Positions 20,990-33,017 of a DNA stretch of 64,000 nucleotides are shown piece by piece. The stretch covers positions 70,771,345-70,835,344 of the forward strand of contig NC_087062.1 of the NCBI RefSeq assembly GCF_963678635.1, in the 5' to 3' direction. The notes under the pieces were generated by a model. The model did not search any database and was not told the origin of the DNA. It was given only the letters and a program-made list of their open reading frames with translations. Numbering within the stretch: position 1 is the first letter of the stretch; every line of letters begins with the position of its first letter. This DNA comes from Symsagittifera roscoffensis (taxonomy: Eukaryota > Xenacoelomorpha > Acoela > Convolutidae). Both the position numbers and the translations under genes were made by a program.

Positions 20990-21302
20990 AAAATTTTAAG
21001 CAAACAAAGACAGATTACACGAAGAAGATTTTCAAAACAAAGAAACGCATTCTCCGAATCGGAAACAAGTAATTTAGAAGATTTCTACACACTAAAATAC
21101 TCCGTAAATGAAAACTACCAAGTTAATGATACGTTATATTTTTCTGACTCAGAAACCACATCACAATCATCAATACAAGGAAAACGAAGAATAAAAGAGA
21201 CATACAAAAACAAACCAGTACATCTATACAATTGGAATCAACCAATAAAACACATTGAAAACTATAAATTAACAGTTATAAAGCACAAAATTGGGTCAAA
21301 AT
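20990..21302 (+). pseudogene. Gag N-terminal-like open stretch, copy A
   Basis: One frame is open from before 20990 to a TGA at 21300-21302. It encodes a basic start (RRRFSKQRN), an acidic Ser cluster (FSDSETTSQSS) and KRRIKETYKNK. The equivalent stretch in copy B ends at the same place. The next open frame (from 21291) overlaps its end in another register. The two were therefore probably one ORF before a frameshift that predates the duplication. Confidence 0.4.
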
Positions 21303-21617
21303 GAAGAAAGCAAAGATGAAAACTCCATCTTCCCATTTTTAATTAATTCACTCACTGATGATAGAGGACAAACACAATTTTGTCAAAACGTTATCGCAAA
21401 TTTATTTGAAAGAGGAGTTAGTCCATGCACATTAAAATTTCCAGAAGTAAAGATCAAAAGACAAATTATCGACCACTACCTCAAAGGAATATGTAATCTA
21501 TTACAACAGTACGGAATCTATACCATAGAAATACAGACACCAAGTAGATTTCATGGTAGATATCTACTCCAAACAGACGACGTAGATATAGAATTTTCAA
21601 AAGTATTCACAGAATAA
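21291..21617 (+). pseudogene. Gag-like ORF fragment, copy A
   Basis: About 108 codons with NEESKDENSIFPFLINS, a FCQNVIANLFERG helix, a CNLLQQYGIYT segment, and a TAA at 21615-21617. There is no ATG at its start, so it must be part of a longer frame. Copy B reads on further after an in-frame stop of its own, showing the original protein continued. No known domain is recognised. It precedes the capsid-like region. Confidence 0.5.
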
Positions 21618-22879
21618 AAAAAAAATATACAAAACCAAAATTCACAAAGAGCATATTCATTACCTACTATTGAAATATTTCAAATAATTTATAGCTATCT
21701 ATCTATATTAGAAATACCAGAATCCCAAGGAACTTCACCAGTTCAAACATCAAAACATACAACTGTAAGACATGAAATCGCAATATTTTCTGAATTTTTA
21801 AATACAATCCGTGAAAATTTAACTAGTAACGACGTTTCACAAAACGTCAAACACGACTTTAAAAAAATCTTGGCATGGTTTATCATTGATTATTTCACCA
21901 ATAATCTTGATTTAATCTCTTAAGCAAAAAAGAATTTCAGACTCTAAAATTCAGCTGATGACAGAGTATTAGCAGAACAATCAGTTTATGTATGGGACCC
22001 TGATTGGTCTCTTCCACTGTTCTTCGACATACCAACAGATATTTCAAGTCAAGCAATTAGCACCATTTCCATCAACGAGAATTATAATAAGGTATATCCA
22101 CTCTCAACTGATGCAACACCTTTAAACTATAAATCATTTCTACCCGATAGAACAGGAAATAATAGTTTAAACTCAACTCTCATACAACAAGAAAACTTGA
22201 ACGGAACTAGGAACCTCACACAACAAGATATTCAAACACCATCACATTTCACAAATGAAGAGGTAGTTACAACAGTAATAACAACCACACAACAAAGCGT
22301 TTCACCAATACATCCAAATCTTACAACTCCAAGACCTAAAAATCCAACCTTACCACAGGTAACATTACAATCTACGGTTAAACCCACCGTTGTCCCAAAA
22401 TACCCACATGTGAACTATCAAACATTTAGACCATTGACGAAACCAATACAAAAAACAAAGAACCTTCTCTAGGAACAACTTTGCAGAACACAATTATAAC
22501 TATGTAAATAGACCACACATATTTAAACCTTCTCGTCCAAATACACAAAATTATTTATTTTCACAAAGACAAAATTTTCAACAACCAACAACAACTTCAG
22601 TAAATTTTCATGACTATCCACGAATTTCACAAGACCAAAGTGAGAATTATCCATTTTTTCAACAGAATAAAAACAATAAACAACAAAAACAAAAAATAAA
22701 CATAAAACACCTTATTATACACCTAACTATTTATCATCAGATGATGATGATTACTATCAACCAGATATTTTTGCACCATATACACAGGAATACCGTGTAC
22801 AACAACCTCGACCGAGTCTAGCATCTCAAAATACAAATTTTTAACCAAAAACTTAGCTAGTACACAAATTCACCAACCA

Positions 22880-23383
22880 GTGCAAATGCAAAACCCAACT
22901 AGTGAACAATCCTATCAAAAAATACAAGTACAAAACCCTGCAAGTACACATTCTTATCAACCGACACAAATGAAAACTGAAATCCCACTACCATATTATT
23001 TACAGCAACACGAAATCACAAAAAGTCAACTCACAAATTTTTCACAAACGCCAAATGCCGCAGAATCACTCCAAATGACTATGAATGCATACCTAATGAA
23101 TGGATCATCAATAACATCAAACCAAGCATTGATGGTATTCACCGATACTGAATATTCTGTAGAAGGTTATTCAAATGCAATCACAGCAAATTTAATTTTG
23201 AACATAGGACCTGAACCCATCAATACACCGCTTCACGAAAATTGGATACATAGACGCACAGCGCTAATTCAAACTGCACCTGATGGCGTAGCTCAAAAGG
23301 GGTTTTCAGTTTTGTCAATAGAAATAAAATCAGATTGGAAAAGGTTCACACAAGAATTTTCAAAAATCTTTTCTGAAGTCTGA
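22880..23383 (+). pseudogene. Gag capsid-like domain, copy A
   Basis: The open frame encodes a Gln/Pro-rich lead (QNPTSEQSYQ, TQMKTEIPLPYYLQ) followed by a helical block with AESLQMTMNAYL, the NLILNIGPEPINTPLHENW segment and SDWKRFTQEFSK. This is the layout of Retrotrans_gag capsid domains (a WxxL/F..F motif after a run of helices). A frameshift at the end separates it from RNKQHQR..CNEI. The corresponding ORF of copy B is longer. Confidence 0.7.
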
Positions 23384-23604
23384 TTCAGAAAGGAACAAAC
23401 AACATCAAAGAGTTTTATGCAATGAAATTCACAGACTACCAAATGAAACGATCAAACAACTAGCAGTAAGGATCGAAACAAGTAAGGATAAGAATATGTA
23501 AATAATATCCAAACCACTACTTCACAAATAAATCATATTCATGACTCTGACACTGAACTAGCTGAGAAAATAACACAAGAAAAATCCAAAATATATAGGT
23601 AATC

Positions 23605-23680
23605 CATCATTCAAAAAATGGTGTAACTATTGCCGAAGATATGGACATAGCATTGCTGAATGCAGACAAAAACATCAAGA
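23605..23680 (+). pseudogene. CCHC zinc knuckle (nucleocapsid), copy A
   Basis: One frame reads KKWCNYCRRYGHSIAECRQK, a perfect C-x2-C-x4-H-x4-C retroviral zinc knuckle. In copy B the second Cys codon is replaced by a TGA stop. This domain binds genomic RNA in the particle. Confidence 0.85.
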
Positions 23681-23859
23681 CAGTCAAAATAAACCACAAA
23701 AGTACAAAGAACCAAACAAATCATTTTATCAATACATGAAAAAAGATAAAAATCTACCAAATAAAAACATTCACAGTAATAATAGCTCTGGGAAACCACT
23801 TCCAAATAGCTCAAATTATTCAAGAAGCTAACCACCTTATAACTCTAACTACAGAGGTA

Positions 23860-24360
23860 GATCACCAAATCAACGAAATTCACAAAACTCCTCACAAAAT
23901 AGATATATTCCATCACACAGTCGAAATACTCAATATCGAAATAATTACTCACGATCAAACTCAAATAGACCGAACTATTCGTTTGATACCAGTTTCCATT
24001 CACATTCAAAGAACGGACACTATTCAAATGATAGATTAGGAAACTCATCGTACAATAGACACAGAAATTATTCCAACAATAGAAACAGAAGCTATTCAAG
24101 TAATCGAAATCAACGATATAATAATCGATCACGAGATTATTCAAACAACAGATCAAATCAACATAGATCTAATTATAACAATTATCAAAATAGATCACGA
24201 GAAAATTCACAAAATAGAAATTCAAACTATAACAATAGACAAAGAAACTACTCTCAATCACCTAATAGAAATAAAACACGTTATCCAGACTCTCAAAACG
24301 AATATAGAAGCAAAACACCAAAACATCAGAGACAAATAAAGCAAGTACAAACAACTGAAA
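23860..24360 (+). pseudogene. Asn/Arg/Ser/Tyr-rich nucleocapsid tail, copy A
   Basis: About 165 codons downstream of the knuckle are almost only Asn, Arg, Ser, Tyr and Gln, with recurring RNYS, NNRSR, SNYNN and RNRSYS motifs. Such a basic, low-complexity tail suits RNA binding or condensation. Open minus-strand frames across it are by-products of the skewed composition. Confidence 0.7.
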
Positions 24361-24721
24361 AAACAAATTCAAACCCCCTGGTTTTGATAACACAGAAACT
24401 ACTGAATTACATTTAAATCACATTAATTGTGAATCAACAGACAGTGAAAGTGATACAGAAAACACAATTTTAGTCAACATGATAAAAGTAGAAAATGATT
24501 ATGAAACCGTTACACACACAACATTTTTATTCACATATTTACAAAAATCACTTGGAATTACTTTTAGATTAACAAACTAGACCTAGAAGTAATAACATAC
24601 CAATCGATTAAATAGTAAATGAAGTAACGACATCACAACAACCTGAAAAAGAACAAATACCATGTTCTAGTACAAATCACATTTACCAAAATATACCAAA
24701 AGACTCACCAAAAGAAAAAAT

Positions 24722-24869
24722 TTGGACAATTCCCTTTCTTTTAGAAAGTCCAAAAGTAAAGAATTTCAACCACCAGACCTTGAAATAAATTTTTTAATAG
24801 ACTCTGGAGCAGAATCGAATATCATAAATATTCCATCTTGGAATGAAATCAAATTTCTACACCCAAAAC
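24722..24869 (+). pseudogene. Retroviral-type aspartic protease fragment, copy A
   Basis: The frame reads LEINFLIDSGAESNIINIPSW, containing the catalytic DSGA motif (Asp at 24800-24802) after a hydrophobic strand. It is cut at the duplication junction, so only the N-terminal half survives. The frame that continues past 24869 is unrelated non-coding DNA. Copy B lacks this segment. Confidence 0.82.
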
Positions 24870-25516
24870 TTATGGCCTTTGAAAATGTCAAGCTTTATTT
24901 TTTTGACTTTTTGTGAATTTTTTTCACTTTTCTGGAGAATTAAATTTGAAAACCCGAGATGTTGGGCCCGAACAATTTTACAGGTTTCTTTAAATACTCT
25001 GCATATGCGTCTTCAACTATTTTTGTTTAACATAAAAACTATGATTCTGAGAATTGTCAATTTATTCGATTTTTTCTTGCCGAGACTGATATCGTAGGTT
25101 TAATCCTAACAACAGGTTGTTGTTAGTATGCCTTTATAATTCTCTACGCCCAATTTTTTTAAGACAAAATTTTAGCCTTCGAAAAAGTCAGTTTCTAATT
25201 TGAAAATTATTAAGTTTTTAAAGTTCAATTGAAAGAACCGGTTGCACATCGCCTCTAACCGGGTATTTTGGCGCGTTTTATCGGTTTTTTAAACCAAACC
25301 TCTCAAAAACCGCTGAAATCTTGCTGAAAAACCGTTCAGAAAACCGCCGCAGGAAATGAGCGGATTTTGAACGGTTTGAGAGATTTTTCCAAGAAAAACT
25401 GCTCAAACCGATCAAACTGTTGAAGTTTTGCTGAAAAACCGCTCAGACCGTTCAAATGTTGACCGGTTTGAGCGGGATCTGGACCCGGGCAAGAAGTGGA
25501 GTGAAAATTGACTCAC

Positions 25517-25689
25517 GAGGCAGAGGAAGTTTGGAAAGGGGAAAGAGTCAGCGAGGGCACACATTGCACTGACTGGCATGTTGATCAGGGATCCACCGAG
25601 GTCTGCTATGGCAAGATTGGCCACGAACCAGCCAGTTGTGTTCTGCAGCTGCGGCTTCTTCTTCAGCACAAACAGCACAAGACTGTTAC
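25517..25689 (-). pseudogene. Duplicated GPCR exon 2 (partial gene copy)
   Basis: Same length, splice sites and phases as 16086-16258, with only a few codon changes (an Arg to Lys after FVLK and a Val to Met in TM2). No copy of exons 3-7 lies downstream on the minus strand before the duplication ends. If transcribed, it would have to read through copy A of the retroelement into the original exons. Most likely it is a non-functional partial duplicate. Confidence 0.85.
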
Positions 25690-26465
25690 CTGAAATTAGC
25701 AATCAAAATTTGATACTAGTTTTGTTTTTTGAAAAATAGTATTTTAATTTTTAGAAAATGCCTTCAAGCTTCTTGATAGGTCAACCAAAATGATTATGAA
25801 AGATGAACAAAAAACGCTATTTTGTCAGCAGTATTTTAGCGCCGCATAGGCGCATTTTTTAGAAAAGTGTACCTAAAATGCTGTTTTTGTATTTTTTCAA
25901 TTAGTTTTACAAAAATACCTATTATATTGTTCATGCAAAATACCCCCCTCCCCTTTTATTCAGTTGGTCATTTGCAATGCACCAGTGGTAAATTGATTAA
26001 TCTATTCAGACAAGTTTTCTTCTATAATATATCCACAGAAATCAATTTGGGTGACGAACGAGACAACATTCTGAGGAGCTCCACCCATTTCTTGCAAGTA
26101 TCCCAAAATCCCTTAATTGATTAAAAACTTTTGAGAAAATTGTTGAAAGCGCTGAATTAGATTTGGGACGAAACAGATTTGTAATTTAAAACAACACAAT
26201 TCAAGTCACGACATTTTGATTTCCGCCATCATTACTTAAATATAGAAATGCTCAAAATTGGATCGTGCTTTTCTTCAAAAAATGACACAAACATTCGAGC
26301 ATACATGGTTTCTTAAAAAATTAGCAGCAAGGAAGTTAACTTTTTAGAACGCAAACAATGATGTTTCTAAACAACTTTTCTTAATTTATATCACAATTCC
26401 CTTGGTGCTAAATAATCGTCTAAATTTGAATTAATTGACCGAAAAAGTTACGTAAAAAAACTCAC

Positions 26466-26649
26466 CTGATATTGAGATGAAAATGATGAGACACAGTACC
26501 ACACAAAACAGAAGCCCAGTGGGGGTCATTTTAAACACACTCGATGGGTATCCTTCTTCTAAATCTCCAGGGGGGTAAACGCTCCCCATCTCTATCTCCC
26601 CTCCCTCGTTGTTAATTTGATCAAACGAGGTATTGTTAGATAAAGTCAT
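26466..26649 (-). pseudogene. Duplicated GPCR exon 1 (partial gene copy)
   Basis: Copy of 17067-17250 with intact ATG and GTGAGT donor and a few substitutions (for example Leu to Ser at residue 8 and Gly to Glu near 15). The sequence upstream (26650-27520) is also duplicated, so any promoter was copied too. The copy therefore could drive a transcript starting here and splicing into the old exons. Confidence 0.85.
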
Positions 26650-27704
26650 GTTATGCTATGCTAGTGGTATACTAGTTATGGGTAATCATTTCACTGAAGT
26701 TGCGAAACCGTTGTGTGTATAACTGAAAGAATTATCATAGATATGCGGTTTATGATTCAATATTAAATTGCTCAGTGTCGCTGAAGTTTGATCAATTTAT
26801 CAGAACAAAAATGCATCACTTTTTTTTCTTTTCAATTATGAGTTTTTTCTTGTAGAAATTAAAAGTTTTCATTGCATGTATTGCAACTGCAAAAAAAAAT
26901 CGAATGGTTCTAGCCAAGAGAGTCTTATAATTGAATGACTATCAAAAGCTTTTACGAAGGATGTAAAGGCTCCCAATTTCTGACAACTTCCGCTTGTTAA
27001 TGACGACAAAATCGGACCTGGTAAGAGGCTTAGCTTATCCAAATTGGCTTTCATTGCCTCTGAATTGGAGTGACGAAGAAATGTAATCCCATCCTTACCC
27101 TCGTAAGTCCTCCTAGGAGAGAAACTGGAGAAAGTTTGGAAGTTCAAACTACTGTAAACAATTGTTACCATCTTCGCAACTGTTTAGTAAATCTTCACTT
27201 TGAAGTAATAACAAGACTGCTCATATATCAAGGCGAAGCCTTGATTGTTTTGACTGAACTCTACAGCCAATTTGATAGTTTTTGGTTTAAAAAAATGACG
27301 AGTTAGTATACAATTTTTTTTTCGTTTTTTTTTCAGCCCCCTCCCTTCACACGCTATTGCAAACTGGCAACTTTCAAACTCCCATAACTTCACAAAAAAT
27401 GCTCATAGGTAAAATGTGTTTCTAATTTTAAGCTCAGAAAACATTAACTTTCAGATGGTAGAGGAAAATTTGTCAAAAATCGGAAGTTTGGTGTATGAAA
27501 AGTTGAAAATTGTCTGAAATTTTTCATCAATAATGAGTTTAGTAAATGTTTAAAAGCAGCAATTAAAGTCTTTGAATTACTCTTTTTCATTCAGTTATTA
27601 ATAAGCGCAGAAATTGTGAACTTCATAAAAAAGCAAAGGGTAAAAAATATGTTGCCGACGTTTGATGACTACTGCAGGCTTACATCCGTTACCTCGGAGT
27701 CACT

Positions 27705-27708
27705 ATCT
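27705..27708 (+). repeat. Left target site duplication ATCT
   Basis: ATCT directly precedes the 5' LTR of copy B. The same word precedes copy A at 19212-19215 and follows the 3' LTR at 43676-43679. Confidence 0.6.
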
Positions 27709-28066
27709 TGGAACCTGATCCAAACTATTAATATTATTGGTTATAAATAAAAGATTAAAGACTAACCAACACACTCCATCTAACTAACAACCCACTTATT
27801 TGTAAGTGCTGAAATTACTTGTAATTTCAGCACCAGATCACATTGAATTTAACTTACAACTTAGTTGCCTTTTCCGAGAGACCGACTCGTAACAAAACCA
27901 GTATACTCTATATCTATTGAGACTAAGAGATATAAGAGTAAGATTAAGATCGGTATTAGACTAAGAAGTTGCACGAATCTATCAGGCCGAAAATAAGATA
28001 GCGTGACGAGCAGACGTTGTACCCTATCTGAAATTACTCTATGAGTTAGACCTAAGTCTCAACTCA
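27709..28066 (+). repeat. 5' LTR of copy B (358 bp)
   Basis: TGGAACC..ACTCA ends. It lacks about 20 bp near its start compared with the other LTRs (the TAGATATTTTATCCCTATAAAATAT region), leaving TAAATAAAAGATTAAAG. The hairpin at 27806-27833 is perfect. Several substitutions separate it from the 3' LTR, so the insertion is not recent. Confidence 0.9.
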
Positions 28067-28068
28067 TC

Positions 28069-28086
28069 TGGTGCGACCATAAGTCT
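28069..28086 (+). promoter_or_regulatory. Primer binding site candidate, copy B
   Basis: TGGTGCGACCATAAGTCT two bases downstream of the 5' LTR, identical to that of copy A. Confidence 0.6.
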
Positions 28087-29812
28087 CGATTAAGACCTTA
28101 GGGAATAAAATAGCTTAGAACTAACCAAAAATAGATTAGACTTAGACAAACTTTCTCAAAAATGTTACACGATAATAATTTAATTGAAATGTCTCTACGA
28201 CTCAATAGAGCAGAGCCATTATTCCGAACGATACAAGAACTACCCGGTATTGGAAAACGACCTCGGACAAGAAACGATATACGACTACAACGGAACTTAT
28301 TCATAAGTTTCATAGTCGCACGGCAAAAGCCAACACAAACTTTTATATTTAGAGTTTCCTTAGCAATGAATTTAGATTTTCATTTGCAAACATATTATCC
28401 TTGATGAAAAATCTTCACCAATAATTATAGGCGCTAAAACTATTATTATACAATAACGACTGATAAAAACATCCCTAGTCGTTTCCTTTAATCTGCAGTA
28501 AATTTAAAAAGATATATAGAAAAAATTTTTATTAAAAATAGAAAATAAAAATTAGTTAGTAAATACATGAATTGTTAGTAATATATAAATAATCTCTTCA
28601 TCTCAGTTTTATCACCACATAAAACATAACAGCAAATCATAAATCTACTAACATCATTAAAAACTAACAAACTAAAATTTTTTATAAATAAAATTTTCAT
28701 TTAAAACCTATTTTTTATTATTATTTTAAATTTAACCCTTTAAACTTAAAAGATCATCAAGGCTTTCCTTGGATCTTTCATACACTTTTACCTAAATTAA
28801 ATTTAATTTCCTTACTTTTATATTCTGATCATCAAGGCTTATCCTTGGATCAAAAAGAACAATTTTGTTCTCCCCCACACATTTAACAAAACGTCTAACG
28901 ACCTGAAACGTCGATTCACTATCCAACCTTTTCCCAAGGCCCAAGACTAATAGAAATTTTTCAATCGCACTAACCATTCTCATCAGGATAAACAGTGAAG
29001 AACTTCGCTTATTATTCCTTCACTTGAACCCCCCCCTTTTACCTGACCCAGGATAATACTTAAACCTAATAAGTTTAAAATAGTATCTAACGAGCTACTT
29101 AAGTTCTAACTATACCTGAACCGTGTGGATAGATTTACTATTCTCCAACCCTTGAACACAATCACTACCCCTAAGTAAGATTAAGTAAGTTAACACCTTA
29201 ACTTACACTAGTCACGAGAAAGTAACAATCTTTCTCAGGAATTGATATATACCTTCTCTCCGACCCTGAAGCATATGACCCAAGTTAGGCAAACCCAAAA
29301 AAATTGTAAGAACTAACAGTGTCAGCATTAAAAATCACTAATCCAAATATTGCATCCTTCATCCTAAACTTTATGTCACTAGACAATTTAGGAAATAAAC
29401 AAACAATCATCCTACACAATTGTGAAATAAACAACGAAAATATGGTCTCGTAATCACTCCACACACACATTCAAAAGGATACATAAGAACAAAACGACAA
29501 ACAATCACAAGAAAAATTTTAAGCAAACAAAGACAGATTACACGAAGAAGATTTTCAAAACAAAGAAACGCATTCTCCGTTTCCAAACAAGTAATTTAGA
29601 AGAACTCTACACACTAAAATACTCCGTAAATGAAAACTACCAAGTTAATGATACGTTATATTTTTCTGACTCAGAAACCACATCACAATCATCAATACAA
29701 GGAAAACGAAGAATAAAAGAGACATACAAAAACAAACCAGTACATCTATACAATTGGAATCAACCAATAAAATACCTTGAAAACTATAAATTAACAGTTA
29801 TAAAGCACAAAA
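28087..29812 (+). other. Long 5' leader of the retroelement
   Basis: About 1.7 kb between PBS and the first gag-like frame. It contains two short hairpin words, GATCATCAAGGCTTTCCTTGG (near 28750) and GATCATCAAGGCTTATCCTTGG (near 28825), also present in copy A. It also has a small basic open frame (28189-28404, with MSLRLNRAEPLF at its start). Copy A has a deletion of about 50 bp inside that frame. Function is unknown. It may hold packaging or splice signals. Confidence 0.5.
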
Positions 29813-30436
29813 TTGGGTCAAAATGAAGAAAGCGAAGATGAAAACTCCATCTTCCCATTTTTAATTAATTCATTCACTGATGATAGAGGACAAACACAAT
29901 TTTGTCAAAACGTTATTGCAAATTTATTTGAAAGAGGAGTTAGTCTATGCACAGCAGAATTTCTAGAAGTAAAGATCAAAAGACAAATTATCGACCACTA
30001 CCTCAAAGGAATATGTAATCTATTACAACAGTACGGAATGTATACCATAGAAATACAGACACCAAGTAGATTTCATGGTAGATAGCTACTCCAAACAGAC
30101 GACGTAGATATAGAATTTTCAAAAGTATTCACAGAACACATAAAAAATATACAAAACCAAAATTCACAAAGAGCAAATTCAATACTTACTATGGAAGTAT
30201 TTCAAATAATTTATAGCTATCTATCTATATTAGAAATACCAGAATCGCAAGGAACTTCACCAGTTCAAACATCAAAACATACAACTGTGAGACATGAAAT
30301 CGCAATATTTTCTGAAAATTTAAATACAATCCGTGAAAATTTAACTAGTAACGACGTTTCACAAAACTTTAAATACGATTTAAAAAAATCTTGGCATGGT
30401 TTATCATTGATTATTTCACACATAATCTTGATTTAA
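29813..30436 (+). pseudogene. Gag-like ORF, copy B (in-frame stop)
   Basis: One frame runs from 29813 to 30436, broken only by a TAG at 30083-30085. It matches 21291-21617 of copy A and continues with helical segments (FQIIYSYLSILEIP, NTIRENLTSNDVSQ). The next frame (30391-30870) overlaps it in another register and carries the continuation (VWDPEWSLPLFFD). Confidence 0.5.
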
Positions 30437-30870
30437 TCTCACAAGCAAAAAAGAATTTCAGACTCCAAAATTCAGCTGATGACACTGTATTAGCAGAACA
30501 ATCAGTTTATGTTTGGGACCCTGAATGGTCTCTTCCACTATTCTTCGACATACCAACAGATATTTTAAGTCAAGCAATTAGCACCATTTCCATCAACAAA
30601 GATTATAATAAGGTATATCCACTCACAACTGATGCACCACCTTTAAACTATAATTCATTTCTACCCCATAGAACAGGAAATAATTGCTTAAACTCAACTC
30701 TCCTACAACAAGAAAACCTGAACGGAACTAGGCACCGCACACAACAAGATATTCAAACATCATCACATTTCACAAATGAAGAAGTAGTTACAACAGTAAT
30801 ATCAACAACAAAAAACAAAGCATTTCACCAATACATCCAAATCTTACAACTCCAAGACCTAAAAATCTAA
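30391..30870 (+). pseudogene. Gag-like ORF continuation, copy B
   Basis: 159-codon frame including SVYVWDPEWSLPLFFDIPTD and Thr/Gln-rich sequence. It corresponds to the broken region 21880-22470 of copy A, where the same VWDP segment is present. I do not recognise a domain. Its place between the N-terminal gag ORF and the capsid suggests a matrix-to-capsid linker. Confidence 0.45.
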
Positions 30871-31401
30871 CCTTACCACAGATAACATTACAATCTACGG
30901 TTAAACTCACCGTTGTCCCAAACTACCCACATGTGAACTATCAAACATTTAGACCATTGACGAAACCAATACAAAAAACAAAGAACCTTCTCTAGGAACA
31001 ACTTTGCAGAACACAATTATAACTATGTAAATAGACCACACACATATAAACCTTCTCGTCCAAATACTCAAAATCATTTATTTTCACAAAGACAAAATGT
31101 TCTACAACCATCAAAAACTTCAGTAATTTTTTATGACTATCCACGAATTTCACGAGACCAAAGTTAAAATTATCCATTTTTTCAACAGAATAAAAACAAT
31201 AAAGAACAAAACCAAAATAAACATAAATCACCTTATTATACACCTAACTATTTATCATCAGATGATGATGATTACTATCAACCAGCTATTTTTGCACCAT
31301 ATACACAGGAATACCGTGTACAACAACCTCGACCAAGTCTAGCATCTCAAAATACAAATTTTTACCCACAAAACTTAGCTAGTACACAAATTCACCAACC
31401 A

Positions 31402-32019
31402 TTGCAAATGCAAAACCCAACTAGTACACAACCCTATCAAACAATACAAATACAAAACCCTGCAAGTACACATTCCTATCAACCAACACAAATGAAAAAT
31501 GAAATCCCACTACCATATTATTTACAGCAACACGAAATCCTAAAAAGTCAACTCACAAATTTTTCACAAACGCCAAATATCGCAGAATCACTCCAAATGA
31601 CTATGAATGCATACCTAATGGGTGGATCATCAATAACATCAAACAAACCATTGATGTCATTCACCGGTACAGACCCTGAATATTCTGTAGAAGATTATTT
31701 AAATGCAGTCACAGCAAATTTAATTTTGAACATAGGACCTGAACCCATAAATACACCACTTCACGAAAATTGGATACATAGAGGCACAGCGTTAATACAA
31801 ACTACACTTGATGGCGTAGCTCAAAAAGGGTTTTCAGTTTTGTCAATAGAAATAAAATCAGATTGGAAAAGATTCACACAAGAATTTTCAAAAATGTTTG
31901 ATTCAGAAAGGAACAAACAACATCAAAGAGTTTTATGCAATGAAATTCGCAGATTACCAATTGAAACGATCAAACAACTAGCAGTAGGGATCGAAACAAG
32001 TAAGGATAAAAATATGTAA
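31402..32019 (+). pseudogene. Gag capsid-like domain, copy B
   Basis: 205 codons, ATG at 31408 (MQNPTSTQPYQ). It has a Gln/Pro/Thr lead, PLPYYLQQHE, the capsid core (FTGTDPEYSVEDYLNAVTAN, GPEPINTPLHENW, IEIKSDWKRFTQEFSKMFDS) and the C-terminal CNEIRRLPIETIKQLAV. The frame then closes at ATGTAA in both copies, just before codons for NNIQTTTSQIN in another register. This suggests an internal deletion shared by both copies. Confidence 0.72.
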
Positions 32020-32139
32020 ATAATATCCAAGCCACTACTTCACAAATAAATCATATTCATGACTCTGACACTGAACTAGCTGAGAAAATAACACAAATAT
32101 TAAATATCTACGAGAAAAATCCAAAATTTGTAGGTAAAC

Positions 32140-32900
32140 CATCACTCAAAAAATGGTGTAACTATTGACGAAGATACGGACATAGCACTGCTGAATGCAG
32201 ACAAAAACATCAAGACAATCAAAATAAACCACAAAAGTACAAACAACCAAACAAATAATTTTATCAATACATGAAAAAAGATCAAAATCTACCAAATAAA
32301 AACATTCACAGTAACAATAGCTCTGGAAAACCACTTCCAAATAGCTCAAATTAATCAAGAACTTAATCATCTTATAACACTAACTACAGAGGTAGATCAC
32401 CAATTCAACGAAACTCACGAAATTCCTCACAAAACAGATATATTCGATCACACAGTCGAAATACTCAATAGCGAAATAATTACTCACGATCAAACTCAAA
32501 TAGACCGAACTATTCGTTTGATACCAGTTTCCATTCAAAGAATAGACACTATTCAAATGATAGATTAAGAAACTCATCGTACAATGGACACATAAATTGT
32601 TCCAACAATAGAAACAGAAGCTATTCAAGTAATCGAAATCAACGATATAATAATCGATCACGAGATTATTCAAACAACAGATCAAATCAACAGAGATCTA
32701 ATTATAACAATTATTAAAATAGATTACGAGAAAATTCACAAAATAGAAATTCAAACTATAACAATAGACAAAGAAACTACTCTCAACCACCTAATAGAAA
32801 AAACACACATTATCCAGACTCTCAAAACAAATATAGAAGCAAAACACCAAAACGTCAGAGACAAATTAATCAAGTAAAAATAACTGAAAAAACAAATTCA
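32140..32900 (+). pseudogene. Nucleocapsid region, copy B (damaged)
   Basis: The zinc knuckle reads KKWCNY then a TGA stop, then RRYGHSTAEC, so the second Cys is lost. The Asn/Arg/Ser/Tyr-rich tail follows (32360-32880), with more stops than in copy A. Confidence 0.65.
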
Positions 32901-33017
32901 AACCCCCTGGTTTTGATAAAGCAGAAACTACTGAATTACATTTAAATCACTTTAATTGTGAATCAACAGACCGTGAAAGTGATACAGAAAACACAATTTT
33001 AGTCAACATGATAAAAG

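Larger units (their letters stand above)
15398..24869. repeat. Tandem segmental duplication, unit A (about 9.47 kb)
   Basis: This unit and the one starting at 24870 carry the same series of sequences: non-coding DNA, GPCR exon 2, intron, exon 1, upstream region, then the LTR and 5' half of the retroelement. Corresponding points are offset by about 9.47 kb at the start (15398 against 24870). The offset is smaller after a 906-bp segment present only here. The junction falls within the retroelement protease, where TTATGGC is shared between both sides and may reflect microhomology. The copies are similar but not identical, so this is not a simple assembly error. Confidence 0.85.
19216..24869 (+). 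mobile_element. LTR retroelement copy A, 5' part (truncated)
   Basis: It starts with a complete LTR, followed by a PBS-like site, gag-like reading frames, a CCHC knuckle, a basic RS/YSR-rich tail and the aspartic protease. It stops abruptly at 24869 where the tandem duplication joins. It is a by-product of the segmental duplication and not a separate insertion: its 5' flank (CACTATCT) is identical to that of copy B. Gag is broken by stops and frameshifts. Confidence 0.9.

Noticed and set aside
23611-24156. Minus-strand Cys/Tyr/Phe-rich frames (also 32146-32685)
   Set aside because: They are antisense to the Asn/Arg/Ser-rich nucleocapsid tail and arise from its codon bias.
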